Of a stretch of 64,000 nucleotides of DNA, positions 29,019 to 37,074 are shown one piece after another. This DNA is from a virus. The notes below the pieces were generated by a model. The model worked only from the letters and a program-made list of their open reading frames with translations. It had not been told where the DNA came from and searched no databases. Both the position numbers and the translations under genes were made by a program. Location: IMG/VR virus record IMGVR_UViG_3300036791_000892, positions 1 through 64,000 of that record; one strand, written 5' to 3'. Every line of letters begins with the position of its first letter. Positions within the stretch are counted from its first letter, which is position 1.

Positions 29019-29293
29019 TCCATCGAGCTCGATATAAATCTGCCGAGGAAATTGCTCAGCTGGAGTGGGTGAAGAAGTGTAGATGCAATAAGATAGTTGA
29101 GGATGTCATCAACCACCCTCAAAATTTTCTGGTTGATACAGAGCTGTGTGCAGAAAATCTAGTTAGATGCTGCGGGTGTCATCAGATACTCGGTACTGTA
29201 AGAGGAGTATATGATATCCGGTTCAGAGCACTTGTACCTTTTGACATGATCGACATAGAAGAAGGAGAATATCATGAAGAAGAAACAAGGTAA
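29015..29293 (+). CDS. Cys-rich hypothetical protein (92 aa)
   Basis: ATGA overlap. It has CRCNK and CCGCHQ pairs forming a likely zinc site, then a beta-rich acidic end. No family is recognised. Overlaps the next gene by 20 bp. Confidence 0.62.
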   Translation: MIHRARYKSAEEIAQLEWVKKCRCNKIVEDVINHPQNFLVDTELCAENLVRCCGCHQILGTVRGVYDIRFRALVPFDMIDIEEGEYHEEETR

Positions 29294-29570
29294 GGATTAT
29301 ATTCTAACAACTACAAATGACACCGGTAGAGAAGAGGGTCACAGTCATGAAGGGCTTGGACAGAACGTGGATGAGATTCAACGTGTAGGCGCGATCGTTG
29401 TACTTAACCCACGTCAGACTTCGGTCATCATAGCAGATGCCACATCTTGCCCTGAGTGTGGCAGCGGTTATAGGATAATAATGAACAAGGTAAAGGGCCG
29501 CGGATGGTGTAGAAACGAGTGGCACACAGTCACACCTGTGGACCCGCCGGAGAAAAAATCTGGTGAGTAA
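29274..29570 (+). CDS. Zinc-ribbon hypothetical protein (98 aa)
   Basis: ATG 29274 with an AGAAGGAGA site. The second half has CPECGSGYRI and a later Cys and His (WCRNEWH), a one-and-a-half knuckle zinc pattern. No family is recognised. Confidence 0.62.
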   Translation: MKKKQGKDYILTTTNDTGREEGHSHEGLGQNVDEIQRVGAIVVLNPRQTSVIIADATSCPECGSGYRIIMNKVKGRGWCRNEWHTVTPVDPPEKKSGE

Positions 29571-29574
29571 ACCC

Positions 29575-29603
29575 TTGACAAAGAGATCTTTATCAAATAT
29601 ACT
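29575..29603 (+). promoter_or_regulatory. Leaderless promoter
   Basis: AACCCTTGACA with TTGACA at 29575-29580, 17 bp, TATACT (29598-29603), 6 nt, ATG 29610. Confidence 0.8.
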
Positions 29604-29609
29604 TGACAA

Positions 29610-29990
29610 ATGACAGACGAAATCCTACCGAGTCTCATGAAAAATCCGAAGGAGATTTTGAGTTACATGATGGCCGGAAAATCAAGTTTTACCATCGCAT
29701 CCAAACCAACTGGCAAGACCTATAAATTTAAGGTCAATATCTCCGACGATGGTAGTGTTCATTTCGTTTCCGTCCTGTGGGGATCAGGCCATAAGTCCAG
29801 CTATCGCTACCTCGGAATCATCGGTAAAGATGGAGTCTTCAAGACAACCCGAAGATCTGCTGGTCAATTAGCTAATAACCCACAGGCAAAAGCATTCGAT
29901 TGGGTGCTACGCTATGTCAGTCACCCAGGAGCTAAGGATCTCGTCAATTTGGAGTTCTGGAAAGAAGAGGAGAAAAAAGATGGCAGATAG
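29610..29990 (+). CDS. Conserved phage hypothetical protein (126 aa)
   Basis: ATG 29610 is 6 nt after the -10 box. The order LPSLMKNPKEILSYMMAGKSSFTIASKPTG ... FVSVLWGSG ... YRYLGIIGKDG ... AFDWVLRYV resembles a widespread phage protein that usually ends in a zinc knuckle (CGRCGR). Here that C-terminal knuckle is absent; the next gene encodes Cys-rich knuckles instead. Function unknown. Confidence 0.68.
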   Translation: MTDEILPSLMKNPKEILSYMMAGKSSFTIASKPTGKTYKFKVNISDDGSVHFVSVLWGSGHKSSYRYLGIIGKDGVFKTTRRSAGQLANNPQAKAFDWVLRYVSHPGAKDLVNLEFWKEEEKKDGR

Positions 29991-30165
29991 CAGACCCTGT
30001 CCCTGTGGAAGCGGATTACCCTCATGGTGGGAGTATGACGCACAGAATATTCCTCTGTGCCGCGTATGTCCCAAGTGCAGAGGGGAAAAACTTTCACACT
30101 ACCGCCCAGAGATCTTAACTGGGTACACGCAAGCCGATGTCGATGAGCCCATTGAGGAGGATTAA
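29980..30165 (+). CDS. Conserved small Cys-rich phage protein (61 aa)
   Basis: ATG 29980, 11-bp overlap with the previous gene. CPCGSG and CRVCPKC give a compact zinc site. The end, YRPEILTGYTQADVDEPIEED, is a pattern I recognise from many environmental phages; function unknown. Its stop codon overlaps the next start (TAATG). Confidence 0.7.
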   Translation: MADSRPCPCGSGLPSWWEYDAQNIPLCRVCPKCRGEKLSHYRPEILTGYTQADVDEPIEED

Positions 30166-30455
30166 TGAGAACCGTGATACATCTTTGAGCTGACGGGACT
30201 TTTACTGCCCGGCGGGCGGATGCAATACTTCCAAGATCAGTGGAGATGGCAATACCTGTGATGGTTGTGCCATCTGAGGAGCTGGCTAAAGACCTCATGA
30301 TATTGACCTGCAAAAAATCCTATGATGAAGAAAGATTCATCATCAATCCAGAAAGCGGATTTATGAGAGGAGAGGTATCAACTCTTCCCGATGCAACACG
30401 ATACCTCGAAAGAAACCTGAGCTTGATAATGAATAGGAGTAAAATCAATGAGTAG
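30165..30455 (+). pseudogene. Gene with an in-frame UGA at codon 8
   Basis: ATG 30165 has an excellent GAGGAGG site and reads MRTVIHL, then TGA (30186-30188), then continues open as ADGTFTARRADAILPRSVEMAIPVMVVPSEEL to 30455. The part before the stop reads naturally into the part after it, and TGG to TGA is one base change. This could be a recent nonsense mutation, a sequencing error, or UGA readthrough. Without readthrough, translation could restart at GTG 30240 or ATG 30246, giving about 70 residues. Confidence 0.6.
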
Positions 30456-30636
30456 ACAAACGTGGAACATTCCCGTACACAAGGAAGCACACGCCAAACT
30501 AGCCTCAGAAGGTTATTACTTTGTAGAAAGCAAATACGAAGGTGAGATAGCCGTCTCCAAGTACCGGAATGATTCTGGGAACATTAAACGGGTATCACAG
30601 TATGGAGATATCAAAAATGGTGAAGCAAAAAGATAG
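30448..30636 (+). CDS. Small hypothetical protein (62 aa)
   Basis: ATG 30448 with an AATAGGAG site, overlapping the previous gene by 8 bp. Basic, mixed alpha/beta, with an EGYYFVESKYEGEIAVSKY strand pair. No family is recognised. Confidence 0.65.
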   Translation: MSRQTWNIPVHKEAHAKLASEGYYFVESKYEGEIAVSKYRNDSGNIKRVSQYGDIKNGEAKR

Positions 30637-30688
30637 GATTCCTGTCATCATTGATACACTCCCGTAAAGATGCCAGGAGGTCGTCTAC

Positions 30689-31093
30689 ATGACTTACGAA
30701 ACAAACGCGAGTGTATCAATGGTAACAGGAGCGAGCATGAAGATCAAGAGAACTGTTTCAAGTAGAAACGATAGTAATAACCTTATAGATCTCGATCAAG
30801 CAGTTAGAGAAATCCATAGGTATAACCATATGCAACAACCATTGATCCAACAAGCATTACGTGATGGATCAACAATATTAGCCTCCGGTCATTATTACTA
30901 CCGTCAACCATCAATCTTGGACATGTTGAATGAAGATAACAACTTCGACAAATTGATGGAGATAATTATTAAAAAGTTTGGCGACCAAGGAAGCTGTGAG
31001 AATGTGGAAGATCTGATTCTGGATAGTGACAGCGATCGCCGCGAAATTCTTCAAGAGGTATTTGCCTTCGCGGATGAGGTATTGGGATTATGA
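30689..31093 (+). CDS. Hypothetical protein (134 aa)
   Basis: ATG 30689 with CCAGGAGG. Helical C-half rich in Asp/Glu/Asn; the N-half has a DLDQAVREIHRYNHM helix. No family is recognised. Coupled to the next gene by a 4-bp overlap. Confidence 0.65.
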   Translation: MTYETNASVSMVTGASMKIKRTVSSRNDSNNLIDLDQAVREIHRYNHMQQPLIQQALRDGSTILASGHYYYRQPSILDMLNEDNNFDKLMEIIIKKFGDQGSCENVEDLILDSDSDRREILQEVFAFADEVLGL

Positions 31094-31356
31094 GCGAAGT
31101 ATGTTTGAGTCCTCGTTGGACAAAAGAAGAACACGAAAAGATTGAGTTCTTACGTAATGAATACTACCGCATCGGTAAGGAACTGAAAGAGATTGTTAAA
31201 CCAACTGACGAAGAGATTAAAGATCTCATAGAAGATCTAAATCTTAACCGCGAAATTTATACAAGCTACATGGAGGAAGATCCATTTTTCCAATCAGAAA
31301 ACATCTACGATGAATGTAACGCTCAATTAGAGGCAGAACAAGATGACAAAAGCTGA
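31090..31356 (+). CDS. Charged helical protein (88 aa)
   Basis: ATGA overlap. Almost entirely charged alpha helix, with KIEFLRNEYYRIGKELKEIVK as a probable coiled coil. No family is recognised. Confidence 0.63.
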   Translation: MSEVCLSPRWTKEEHEKIEFLRNEYYRIGKELKEIVKPTDEEIKDLIEDLNLNREIYTSYMEEDPFFQSENIYDECNAQLEAEQDDKS

Positions 31357-31573
31357 GGCAGTAAAGGCACTTAGAGAACGGCGTAAACATCCTCCTAATC
31401 AAATCGACAACTCCAGCTTGTATGCTGGCTCGGACATGTACTACTACTGCATCTCTTGTGGGGCTCTGGCAGATCAATTACCTGAGACACATATGAGCAG
31501 GCCGAAAAAGCTCTGCAATGAATGTCAGGAAATGAAAGACAATGGATGGTTGAATGAAAAGAGCAAGAATTAA
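31343..31573 (+). CDS. Zinc-ribbon conserved phage protein (76 aa)
   Basis: ATG 31343, 14-bp overlap. YYCISCGALADQLPETH ... KLCNECQEM makes a two-knuckle zinc ribbon typical of small phage proteins that end in GWL. Possible role in transcription or DNA contact; unproven. Confidence 0.7.
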   Translation: MTKAEAVKALRERRKHPPNQIDNSSLYAGSDMYYYCISCGALADQLPETHMSRPKKLCNECQEMKDNGWLNEKSKN

Positions 31574-31814
31574 ATCCTTTGAGAATTTGCCAGAGTGGTT
31601 GAAATGCTGCCCTCAGATGATCGAGGAGACAAAGGAAACTACTGGGCAAGTTATAACTATAACCGAGGCTAGATGGAGAACTACTGTTAAGTGTGGATAT
31701 TGCGGTTCCGAGAAAGATGGCAAACTTTATACCGAAGCCAAGGTAAACGGAGGTTTTATCTGGATTCCATTGGAAGTGCTCGATATTGATGAAGGGGAAA
31801 CAAGTGACAATTAA
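31554..31814 (+). CDS. Hypothetical Cys-containing protein (86 aa)
   Basis: ATG 31554, 20-bp overlap. It has CCPQM and CGYCGSEKDG motifs (a likely partial zinc site) and beta strands to the end. No family is recognised. Confidence 0.6.
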   Translation: MKRARIKSFENLPEWLKCCPQMIEETKETTGQVITITEARWRTTVKCGYCGSEKDGKLYTEAKVNGGFIWIPLEVLDIDEGETSDN

Positions 31815-32238
31815 AGTTGGTTTCACCGGAACCCAGAAAGGAATGACTCCGGCACAAGAGTTTAGACTTAGAAAAGAACTTGAAATACTCCGCCGCCAAG
31901 GTGCCAGAAAGTTCCATCATGGAGATTGTATCGGAGCAGACGAGCAGGCCCATAAGATAGCAAAAAGTTTAGGGTATGAAATTCATATTCATCCTCCTAC
32001 CAACAGTATCAAAAGAGCTTTTTGTAAAGGAGATGTCGTTTATCCTGAGCGGGATTATATAGCTCGCAATCATAATATCGTATCTCTATGTGATATGTTG
32101 ATAGCAACTCCAGGAACAATCAATGAGCAATTGAGATCTGGCACCTGGGCAACAGTCCGTTATGCAAGGAAGGTTGGGAAGAAAACCGTTATTATTTTAA
32201 AGGAGAATAGAGAAGGAGAGATCATTGACAATCTCTAA
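31804..32238 (+). CDS. SLOG / Rossmann-like nucleotide-binding protein
   Basis: GTG 31804 follows AAGGGG; ATG 31789 is an alternative. The 144-residue protein has the SLOG (LOG/DprA-like Rossmann) pattern seen in phages: GFTGTQKGMTPAQ at the start, HHGDCIGADEQAH, then HPP and PERDYIARNHNIV, and GTWATVRYARKVGK near the end. Such proteins bind nucleotides or NAD-like ligands; some act in defence or counter-defence signalling. The last codons overlap a promoter. Confidence 0.75.
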   Translation: MTIKVGFTGTQKGMTPAQEFRLRKELEILRRQGARKFHHGDCIGADEQAHKIAKSLGYEIHIHPPTNSIKRAFCKGDVVYPERDYIARNHNIVSLCDMLIATPGTINEQLRSGTWATVRYARKVGKKTVIILKENREGEIIDNL

Positions 32239-32254
32239 ATCTATCATGTATGAT
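32225..32254 (+). promoter_or_regulatory. Leaderless-type promoter, 18-bp spacer
   Basis: TTGACA (32225-32230), 18 bp, TATGAT (32249-32254), 5 nt, ATG 32260 of a short ORF. Confidence 0.6.
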
Positions 32255-32259
32255 TTTTT

Positions 32260-32316
32260 ATGAGGCGGACATTGCTAAATCGAAGCATAGGATTGAAGGG
32301 AACTTGTTTGTCATGA
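32260..32316 (+). CDS. Leaderless 18-aa ORF
   Basis: ATG 32260 to TGA 32316, MRRTLLNRSIGLKGTCLS. Overlaps a further 19-codon ORF (ATG 32313) by ATGA. Peptides of this size at leaderless promoters recur in the window. Function, if any, unknown. Confidence 0.35.
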   Translation: MRRTLLNRSIGLKGTCLS

Positions 32317-32449
32317 ACTCGACTCCACCCCGAAACCTATGCTTCGACTTGGCAATGAGGTCAAGAAACTAGCCATTTTGCTAGAGACGACTAGAATGGG
32401 TGCCAATAGACACGCTAAGGAGACCCGTAGGGGATCTGCCTCTGTCTAT
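32281..32449 (+). other. Structured 5' region upstream of the Pro-rich gene
   Basis: CGAAGCATAGG (32281-32291) pairs with CCTATGCTTCG (32336-32346). Further on, ATAGACA (32406-32412) pairs with TGTCTAT (32443-32449), with AGACCC/GGG inside. The 32239-32498 stretch has no convincing gene and could be a folded leader or noncoding RNA. Confidence 0.45.
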
Positions 32450-32498
32450 CGCATTCATACCAAACATAAACGAATAAAGGCCAAAAAAGGAGATTCAA

Positions 32499-33197
32499 GT
32501 GAAGCACAAGAGAAAGATTCACAGAGAAACCTCAAACGATGTGGAATCCAAGAAAGCTATTGCAAAGAGTGTTGTGATTCCGCCGTTTAATGCCATCATC
32601 GAACCAAAAGATGGTGAAGCATTTCCGGCCAAAATCACTCCTCTGGCTCCACTCACACCCGGAGTACCGTCCTTCCCAATCATCCTACCGCCGGGGACAG
32701 TGCTTCCGCCGGGACTACCAATTGGGGGTTATCCGCCAGTCATCGGCGGTGGCCCGATTGTTCCAGGTACACCGGGCGCACCAGCATTCCCAATCGTATT
32801 GCCACCGGGAACTATATTTCCACCGGGAACACCGATTACGGGTTACCCACCAATAATAGGCGGTGGTCCGATTATTCCGCCGCCAGTAGATCCAACTGAA
32901 CCACCACAACCAGGAGTCCCACAATTCCCGATTTGGGGACCTCCGGGCGTTGACTTCCCAGACAATCCCGGTTATCCGCCATGGGTTGGCGGTGGGCCAA
33001 TCATACCAATCGGAGAGCCGCCTGACACCGGCGATGTTCCTTCACATCCAATAAACCTTCCTCCACCAGGCGAACCACCAGACGGGACGATGTGGGTGCT
33101 GGTTTACATTTACAGCATCGGCTGGATGTGGGTATTGGTTCCTATTCCAAATATGCCCAAATCAGAAGAGAGCGAAGAAGAAGAAGACGACGTTTAA
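32499..33197 (+). CDS. Pro/Gly-rich repeat protein (232 aa)
   Basis: GTG 32499 after AAAGGAGA. A basic N-terminus, then repeats built on FPIxLPPGT, PPGxPI, GYPPxIGGGPI about four times (residues about 55-180), then a hydrophobic Trp-rich stretch (MWVLVYIYSIGWMWVLVPIP) and a Glu/Asp tail. The repeats suggest an extended or polyproline-II form. Similar proline-rich phage proteins are unexplained; the Trp-rich part could touch the membrane. Confidence 0.72.
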   Translation: MKHKRKIHRETSNDVESKKAIAKSVVIPPFNAIIEPKDGEAFPAKITPLAPLTPGVPSFPIILPPGTVLPPGLPIGGYPPVIGGGPIVPGTPGAPAFPIVLPPGTIFPPGTPITGYPPIIGGGPIIPPPVDPTEPPQPGVPQFPIWGPPGVDFPDNPGYPPWVGGGPIIPIGEPPDTGDVPSHPINLPPPGEPPDGTMWVLVYIYSIGWMWVLVPIPNMPKSEESEEEEDDV

Positions 33198-33208
33198 CCC
33201 AACAGCCA

Positions 33209-33240
33209 ACGGGGGTGGTAGAAATACCGCCCTCGTTTTT
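33209..33240 (+). terminator. Rho-independent terminator
   Basis: CGGGGGTGGTA and TACCGCCCTCG with a GAAA loop, then TTTTT. Strong. Confidence 0.85.
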
Positions 33241-33244
33241 ACAC

Positions 33245-33274
33245 TTGACAAAGTAACCACATTTAATTTAGGGT
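33245..33274 (+). promoter_or_regulatory. Weak leaderless-type promoter
   Basis: TTGACA (33245-33250), 18 bp, TAGGGT (33269-33274), 7 nt, ATG 33282. The -10 is poor; it may need an activator. Confidence 0.45.
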
Positions 33275-33281
33275 ATATATT

Positions 33282-33485
33282 ATGAAGGACAGATACACAA
33301 AAATCTATCAGCTCCGCCGGGAAAAGAGAATGACCTTTAAGGAAATTGGAGAGTATATGGGCATCTCTCGTCAGAGAGCTCATGAGATTTATCATCGTGC
33401 AGTTAAGAAACTGAAGCTTACAAAGAGGATGGAGCGCCGGACCAACGCCATTCAAACCCGCCCTTCGAATTCCGCCGTGGCTTAA
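33282..33485 (+). CDS. Sigma-70 region 4-like HTH protein (67 aa)
   Basis: Residues about 10-48, LRREKRMTFKEIGEYMGISRQRAHEIYHRAVKKLK, match the sigma region 4 / LuxR-like HTH that reads -35 DNA. No other sigma regions are present, so it may be a small regulator or anti-sigma-like factor. The last 68 bp overlap the convergent primase-helicase gene. Confidence 0.68.
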   Translation: MKDRYTKIYQLRREKRMTFKEIGEYMGISRQRAHEIYHRAVKKLKLTKRMERRTNAIQTRPSNSAVA

Positions 33486-35448
33486 GACCCATATCAGCAT
33501 AAATTTTCTTGAGAAGATGGATTTCAATTCCACCCTGCCTTGCTTGTTCAAATAGTAATTCTTCCTTCATTGGACCGTCAGAGAGTGTTTTTACTAGAAA
33601 TTCGGTAGCCTTCGCTGTGTCCTTTTGAGAAGCATTGTCCGACTTGGGAGATGACTTATACCATTTTATTCTACTTGATTGGACGTAGTCTTCTCCTTTC
33701 CATTCACCGTTGGTTTTATGTTTCTCGGCTGAGTGAATTTCGTATTCCAAACTCAAAGGTATTTTGGAGTTAGTTACCTTCGAATTAGAGATAATCATTC
33801 TCTCTTTTGATTCTTCAGTTCTCTTCACATTTATTACCGATCTTGCAGCACCTACAATAGCTATCGAGCCCAGTACTCTATATATCTCACTGGATTCTTC
33901 TTTCTTATTGTAGTGAGTAACTCCGGCAATGGTAGCTCTTGTCCTCTCAGCTATCTTCTCTATAGGGCCTAAGACTGATCTTACATCTGAATCAGTGTTG
34001 GAATTGAGACCACCAAGAAAAGCACCAAGCGGGTCTATCATTACGAAGTGTATACACCTCTTTAGTATGTATTGCTCCAAGGAATTAAAATCACGAAACA
34101 GGGAAAAGGACATTTTATCATCTCCATTGTTTACGTGTTTAAAGATATCAATCCTATCAAGGTTTGCATCGGCCATGATTAAACGAGGTACGATGGTATC
34201 TCCGGCGGCATCTTCAAAACTGATTATCAGACAATTACCTGTTCCTACTCTGTTTTTCTCGAGAGGTAATTTTCCTCCTCGAGAGATTCTAGAGATCATA
34301 TCCAAAGTAAAAGTAGATTTACCAAGACCGGGATCACCGGCTATTACAGTCAGTTTTCCATCGGGAAACCAGCCACGCCAGGTCCAATGAACATTCTGCA
34401 CTGTTACCTTACTGGCTCTAACAGCAACCAATCCTTGTTTACCGTCATCTACGGTATCATCTACTTCTCCAGAGAAATCTACCCAGAATCCCCCGGTATC
34501 ATCCCTTCTAATCTTTTTGTCAGGTTTAGGAAGCATCACTACTACTCCTCGCCCCTTAGGATTCTTCTTGATAAATTCGGCAGCTTTGCGAACAGTACGT
34601 TGGACGTAATCTTCGGCATGTCCTGACTTCCTTTCCAACACATCCTTGCCCCGATGACTGGACATGAAAGTTGAGTAGGTGTCTTGCTGGCTGAGTCCGA
34701 AATTTAGGAGTCTTGTGATAACTGCTGAATCGTCTTGGCTGGGATCGTCACCATCATTCCTGTCACTGATATGTCTGAGAGCATCTATTATCTTAGGAGG
34801 AAGATCAGTTCTAACTTTACCAGTTCCCACGTAATTGCCGGGATCGTCTGTTTTTTCTTTAAAGAACCCGGACTTACGGAATGTCTCAAGTTGGTATAGA
34901 TTCTCATGAACAAGATAGGATTTAATAAGTGGCGGAGATTCATATTCAGGCTTACGATTCCTGAATCCTGGAACTCTAAGGATTCTGGTAATATCTATAG
35001 TTTTTGTATCAGCACCGAATCTCTCAGCTAGACCACGAGCTATTGCTTCTATGTACCTGATATCTTCAATATCTCTTACCAGCTTTGGGCAAGTTAGAAG
35101 CCAATAGCCGTGAGTACCTCCGCCGGACCCCACAACAATGTTAGGAGGTAAAGATAGGTTTATAACTTTTTTCATTGGGATTTCATCAAAGTCTGCCCAG
35201 ATGGCGTTGACTCGGAAGCAATCACGTTTTGTCCCACCTTCACGAAATCGGGTGGATACTCCGAAGTAAACATCTAACTTGGTGTACTGGCCAGCAGACT
35301 CTAGAAATTCGGACACTGAACTGGAGAACTCACGATGAATCTCATCGGCTTTTCTATCAATAGCTCTTAGTTCTAATTTCTCATCTCTAATCAACCTTGT
35401 CGGCCAGACCCTTGAAAAAAACTCGGAAGGAGTCAGTAAGTTCATCAT
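33418..35448 (-). CDS. Primase-helicase (RepB-type primase + RecA-like helicase)
   Basis: A 676-residue fusion. The N-terminal part (about 30-175) looks like an archaeo-eukaryotic RepB-type primase: AIWADFDE (DFD at 86-88), SGGGTHGYWLL (108-118) and DITRILRVPGFRNRKP (152-167). The C-terminal half has a RecA/AAA_25 helicase: Walker A AGDPGLGKST (370-379) and Walker B HFVMIDPLGAF (467-477). It should make primers and unwind DNA at the fork. It is the only large replication gene on the minus strand here, with its own promoter-like TTGACA-17-TATCGT upstream. Confidence 0.82.
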   Translation of the reverse strand: MMNLLTPSEFFSRVWPTRLIRDEKLELRAIDRKADEIHREFSSSVSEFLESAGQYTKLDVYFGVSTRFREGGTKRDCFRVNAIWADFDEIPMKKVINLSLPPNIVVGSGGGTHGYWLLTCPKLVRDIEDIRYIEAIARGLAERFGADTKTIDITRILRVPGFRNRKPEYESPPLIKSYLVHENLYQLETFRKSGFFKEKTDDPGNYVGTGKVRTDLPPKIIDALRHISDRNDGDDPSQDDSAVITRLLNFGLSQQDTYSTFMSSHRGKDVLERKSGHAEDYVQRTVRKAAEFIKKNPKGRGVVVMLPKPDKKIRRDDTGGFWVDFSGEVDDTVDDGKQGLVAVRASKVTVQNVHWTWRGWFPDGKLTVIAGDPGLGKSTFTLDMISRISRGGKLPLEKNRVGTGNCLIISFEDAAGDTIVPRLIMADANLDRIDIFKHVNNGDDKMSFSLFRDFNSLEQYILKRCIHFVMIDPLGAFLGGLNSNTDSDVRSVLGPIEKIAERTRATIAGVTHYNKKEESSEIYRVLGSIAIVGAARSVINVKRTEESKERMIISNSKVTNSKIPLSLEYEIHSAEKHKTNGEWKGEDYVQSSRIKWYKSSPKSDNASQKDTAKATEFLVKTLSDGPMKEELLFEQARQGGIEIHLLKKIYADMGLKPRRNSKGGFEWRWSGAPSSL

Positions 35449-35540
35449 ATATTTTAACTTATCAAAATCAAACGATATACCGAGAAAATCGAGATGTCAA
35501 TGTACGTGGTCATGTAAGTTTCTGGGTTTGTTTGGGATCC

Positions 35541-35570
35541 TTGACAACACAAAAATTTTCGTCTTATAAT
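35541..35570 (+). promoter_or_regulatory. Promoter for the replication/metabolism block
   Basis: ATCCTTGACA with TTGACA at 35541-35546, 18 bp, perfect TATAAT (35565-35570). The box overlaps the earliest ATG (35569), so translation must start further on. Confidence 0.78.
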
Positions 35571-35616
35571 GCCATTTTATTTGAGCGGAGAAATATACTA
35601 CAGTGGACAAAAATTC

Positions 35617-37074
35617 ATGAGATATCCCTATGCTCGAAAGCCCAGACCGGGACAGTTGCGGGCGATGAAACGAGCTTACAAGTATAAGAGACAGGCTGTA
35701 TTCGGTCCGCCGGGAACTGGAAAAACCAAGGTAGCACTTGACTTCATTGGAGTATTACTAAAGAATAAGATTATCAAGAGAGTCCTTGTACTCGCTCCTC
35801 TCACGGCTATTGTGGGAGTATGGGAAGAACAGATAGAGATCGATTGTCCTTGGCTTAGATATTCAATATGGAGAAGGAAGCAAGAACCAGACTGGAATTC
35901 TCAAGCTCTCCTCATTAATTATGATCTCTTTATTCCTCGCCGCAAGAAAAAACGCAGTAAGAGAACTGGTAAGATCATTCCTGATAAATTCTTCAGAGAC
36001 CATGCTATTCTAAATAAACTCATTGAATGGGAACCTGATGTTATTATCTTTGATGAAAGCCATAAGATAAAGAATCCGTATAGCAAAAGATCAAAGGCAG
36101 CTCACAAGCTGGCTCGTACTGGAACCTACGTTCTCTGCCTGACTGGGTCCCCACAAGGCAACAAGAAGGTACTTGATTTGTGGAGTCAATTTGAAGCATT
36201 ACAACCTGGATTGTTGGACCAGACGTATGATGAGTTCAAGAACCATTATTGTATCTGGACGGGATTCGGTGGACATGAGCTTCTTAAATTCAAGAATATC
36301 AAACACTTAGCTCATCTCATTGCTCCATTTGTAACACGACTAAAGGAGGAGGAGTTGCCCAAACAAAATGATATACCTATCCGCATAGACATGACTCCTC
36401 GGGCAAAGCAGATCTATAGACAAATGGAGAAAGAGTTCTTGACCGACGTTAGTGAGGAGTTCAAGAAATTAAAGAGGTCCAAAAAGCCAGTCTCCAAGAT
36501 GGTTGCTACACCCATCGTTTTATCCAAGATGCTTAAGCTCTCTCAGATCAGTGGAGGATTCATTCGTGATGAAGAAGGAAATGATATTCCTCTGCATACC
36601 TGTAAGCTAGAAGCTCTAAAAGAAATCATGGATGACTTGAAGGAATCAAAAATCAAACGAGTTGTTATCTATGCCCGATTCAAATGGGAGCTCAAGAAAA
36701 TTCGTGAGTGGTTAGGAGACTGGGTAACCTACACGATTGACGGCGATACGCCGATAGAAATGAGGAGGATGGCTATAGAGATGTATAACAATTCCGGCGG
36801 TGTCGTCATTTGTCAGACAGCTACAGGTTCTGAATCTCTCAATCTTCAGGCGGGTAATTACGAGATTGACTATTCCACGGATTATTCGTACATCAATTAT
36901 TTCCAGCGTAGGAAAAGGATTCATAGATCAGGTCAGAAAAAACCATGTTACTTCTACCAGCTTAAATGTAAAGGAACTATAGATGTTGATCTTTATAGAC
37001 TCTTTGCTGACAATGAAAGTGCAGACAAGGAATTCATGAAACTCATTGATATGGTGAAGGAGCGCAATGCGTGA
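35617..37074 (+). CDS. SNF2-like DNA helicase/translocase
   Basis: A 485-residue protein from ATG 35617; the upstream ATG 35569 lies in the -10 box and cannot be in the transcript. Motif I FGPPGTGKT (about 29-37), motif II IIFDESHKIKN (about 144-154), motif III LTGSP, and motifs V-VI in TATGSESLNLQAG and QRRKRIHRSGQ identify a superfamily 2 SNF2 enzyme, probably remodelling replication or recombination intermediates. Its stop codon overlaps the next start. Confidence 0.85.
   Translation: MRYPYARKPRPGQLRAMKRAYKYKRQAVFGPPGTGKTKVALDFIGVLLKNKIIKRVLVLAPLTAIVGVWEEQIEIDCPWLRYSIWRRKQEPDWNSQALLINYDLFIPRRKKKRSKRTGKIIPDKFFRDHAILNKLIEWEPDVIIFDESHKIKNPYSKRSKAAHKLARTGTYVLCLTGSPQGNKKVLDLWSQFEALQPGLLDQTYDEFKNHYCIWTGFGGHELLKFKNIKHLAHLIAPFVTRLKEEELPKQNDIPIRIDMTPRAKQIYRQMEKEFLTDVSEEFKKLKRSKKPVSKMVATPIVLSKMLKLSQISGGFIRDEEGNDIPLHTCKLEALKEIMDDLKESKIKRVVIYARFKWELKKIREWLGDWVTYTIDGDTPIEMRRMAIEMYNNSGGVVICQTATGSESLNLQAGNYEIDYSTDYSYINYFQRRKRIHRSGQKKPCYFYQLKCKGTIDVDLYRLFADNESADKEFMKLIDMVKERNA

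Noticed and set aside
30165-30455. Genome-wide recoding of UGA as Trp
   Set aside because: UGA ends many tightly coupled genes (ATGA overlaps), so it is a working stop codon here.
32339-32590. 83-aa plus-strand ORF before the Pro-rich gene
   Set aside because: No ribosome site, overlaps the better-supported GTG-start gene by 92 bp and strong stems; composition is not convincing.
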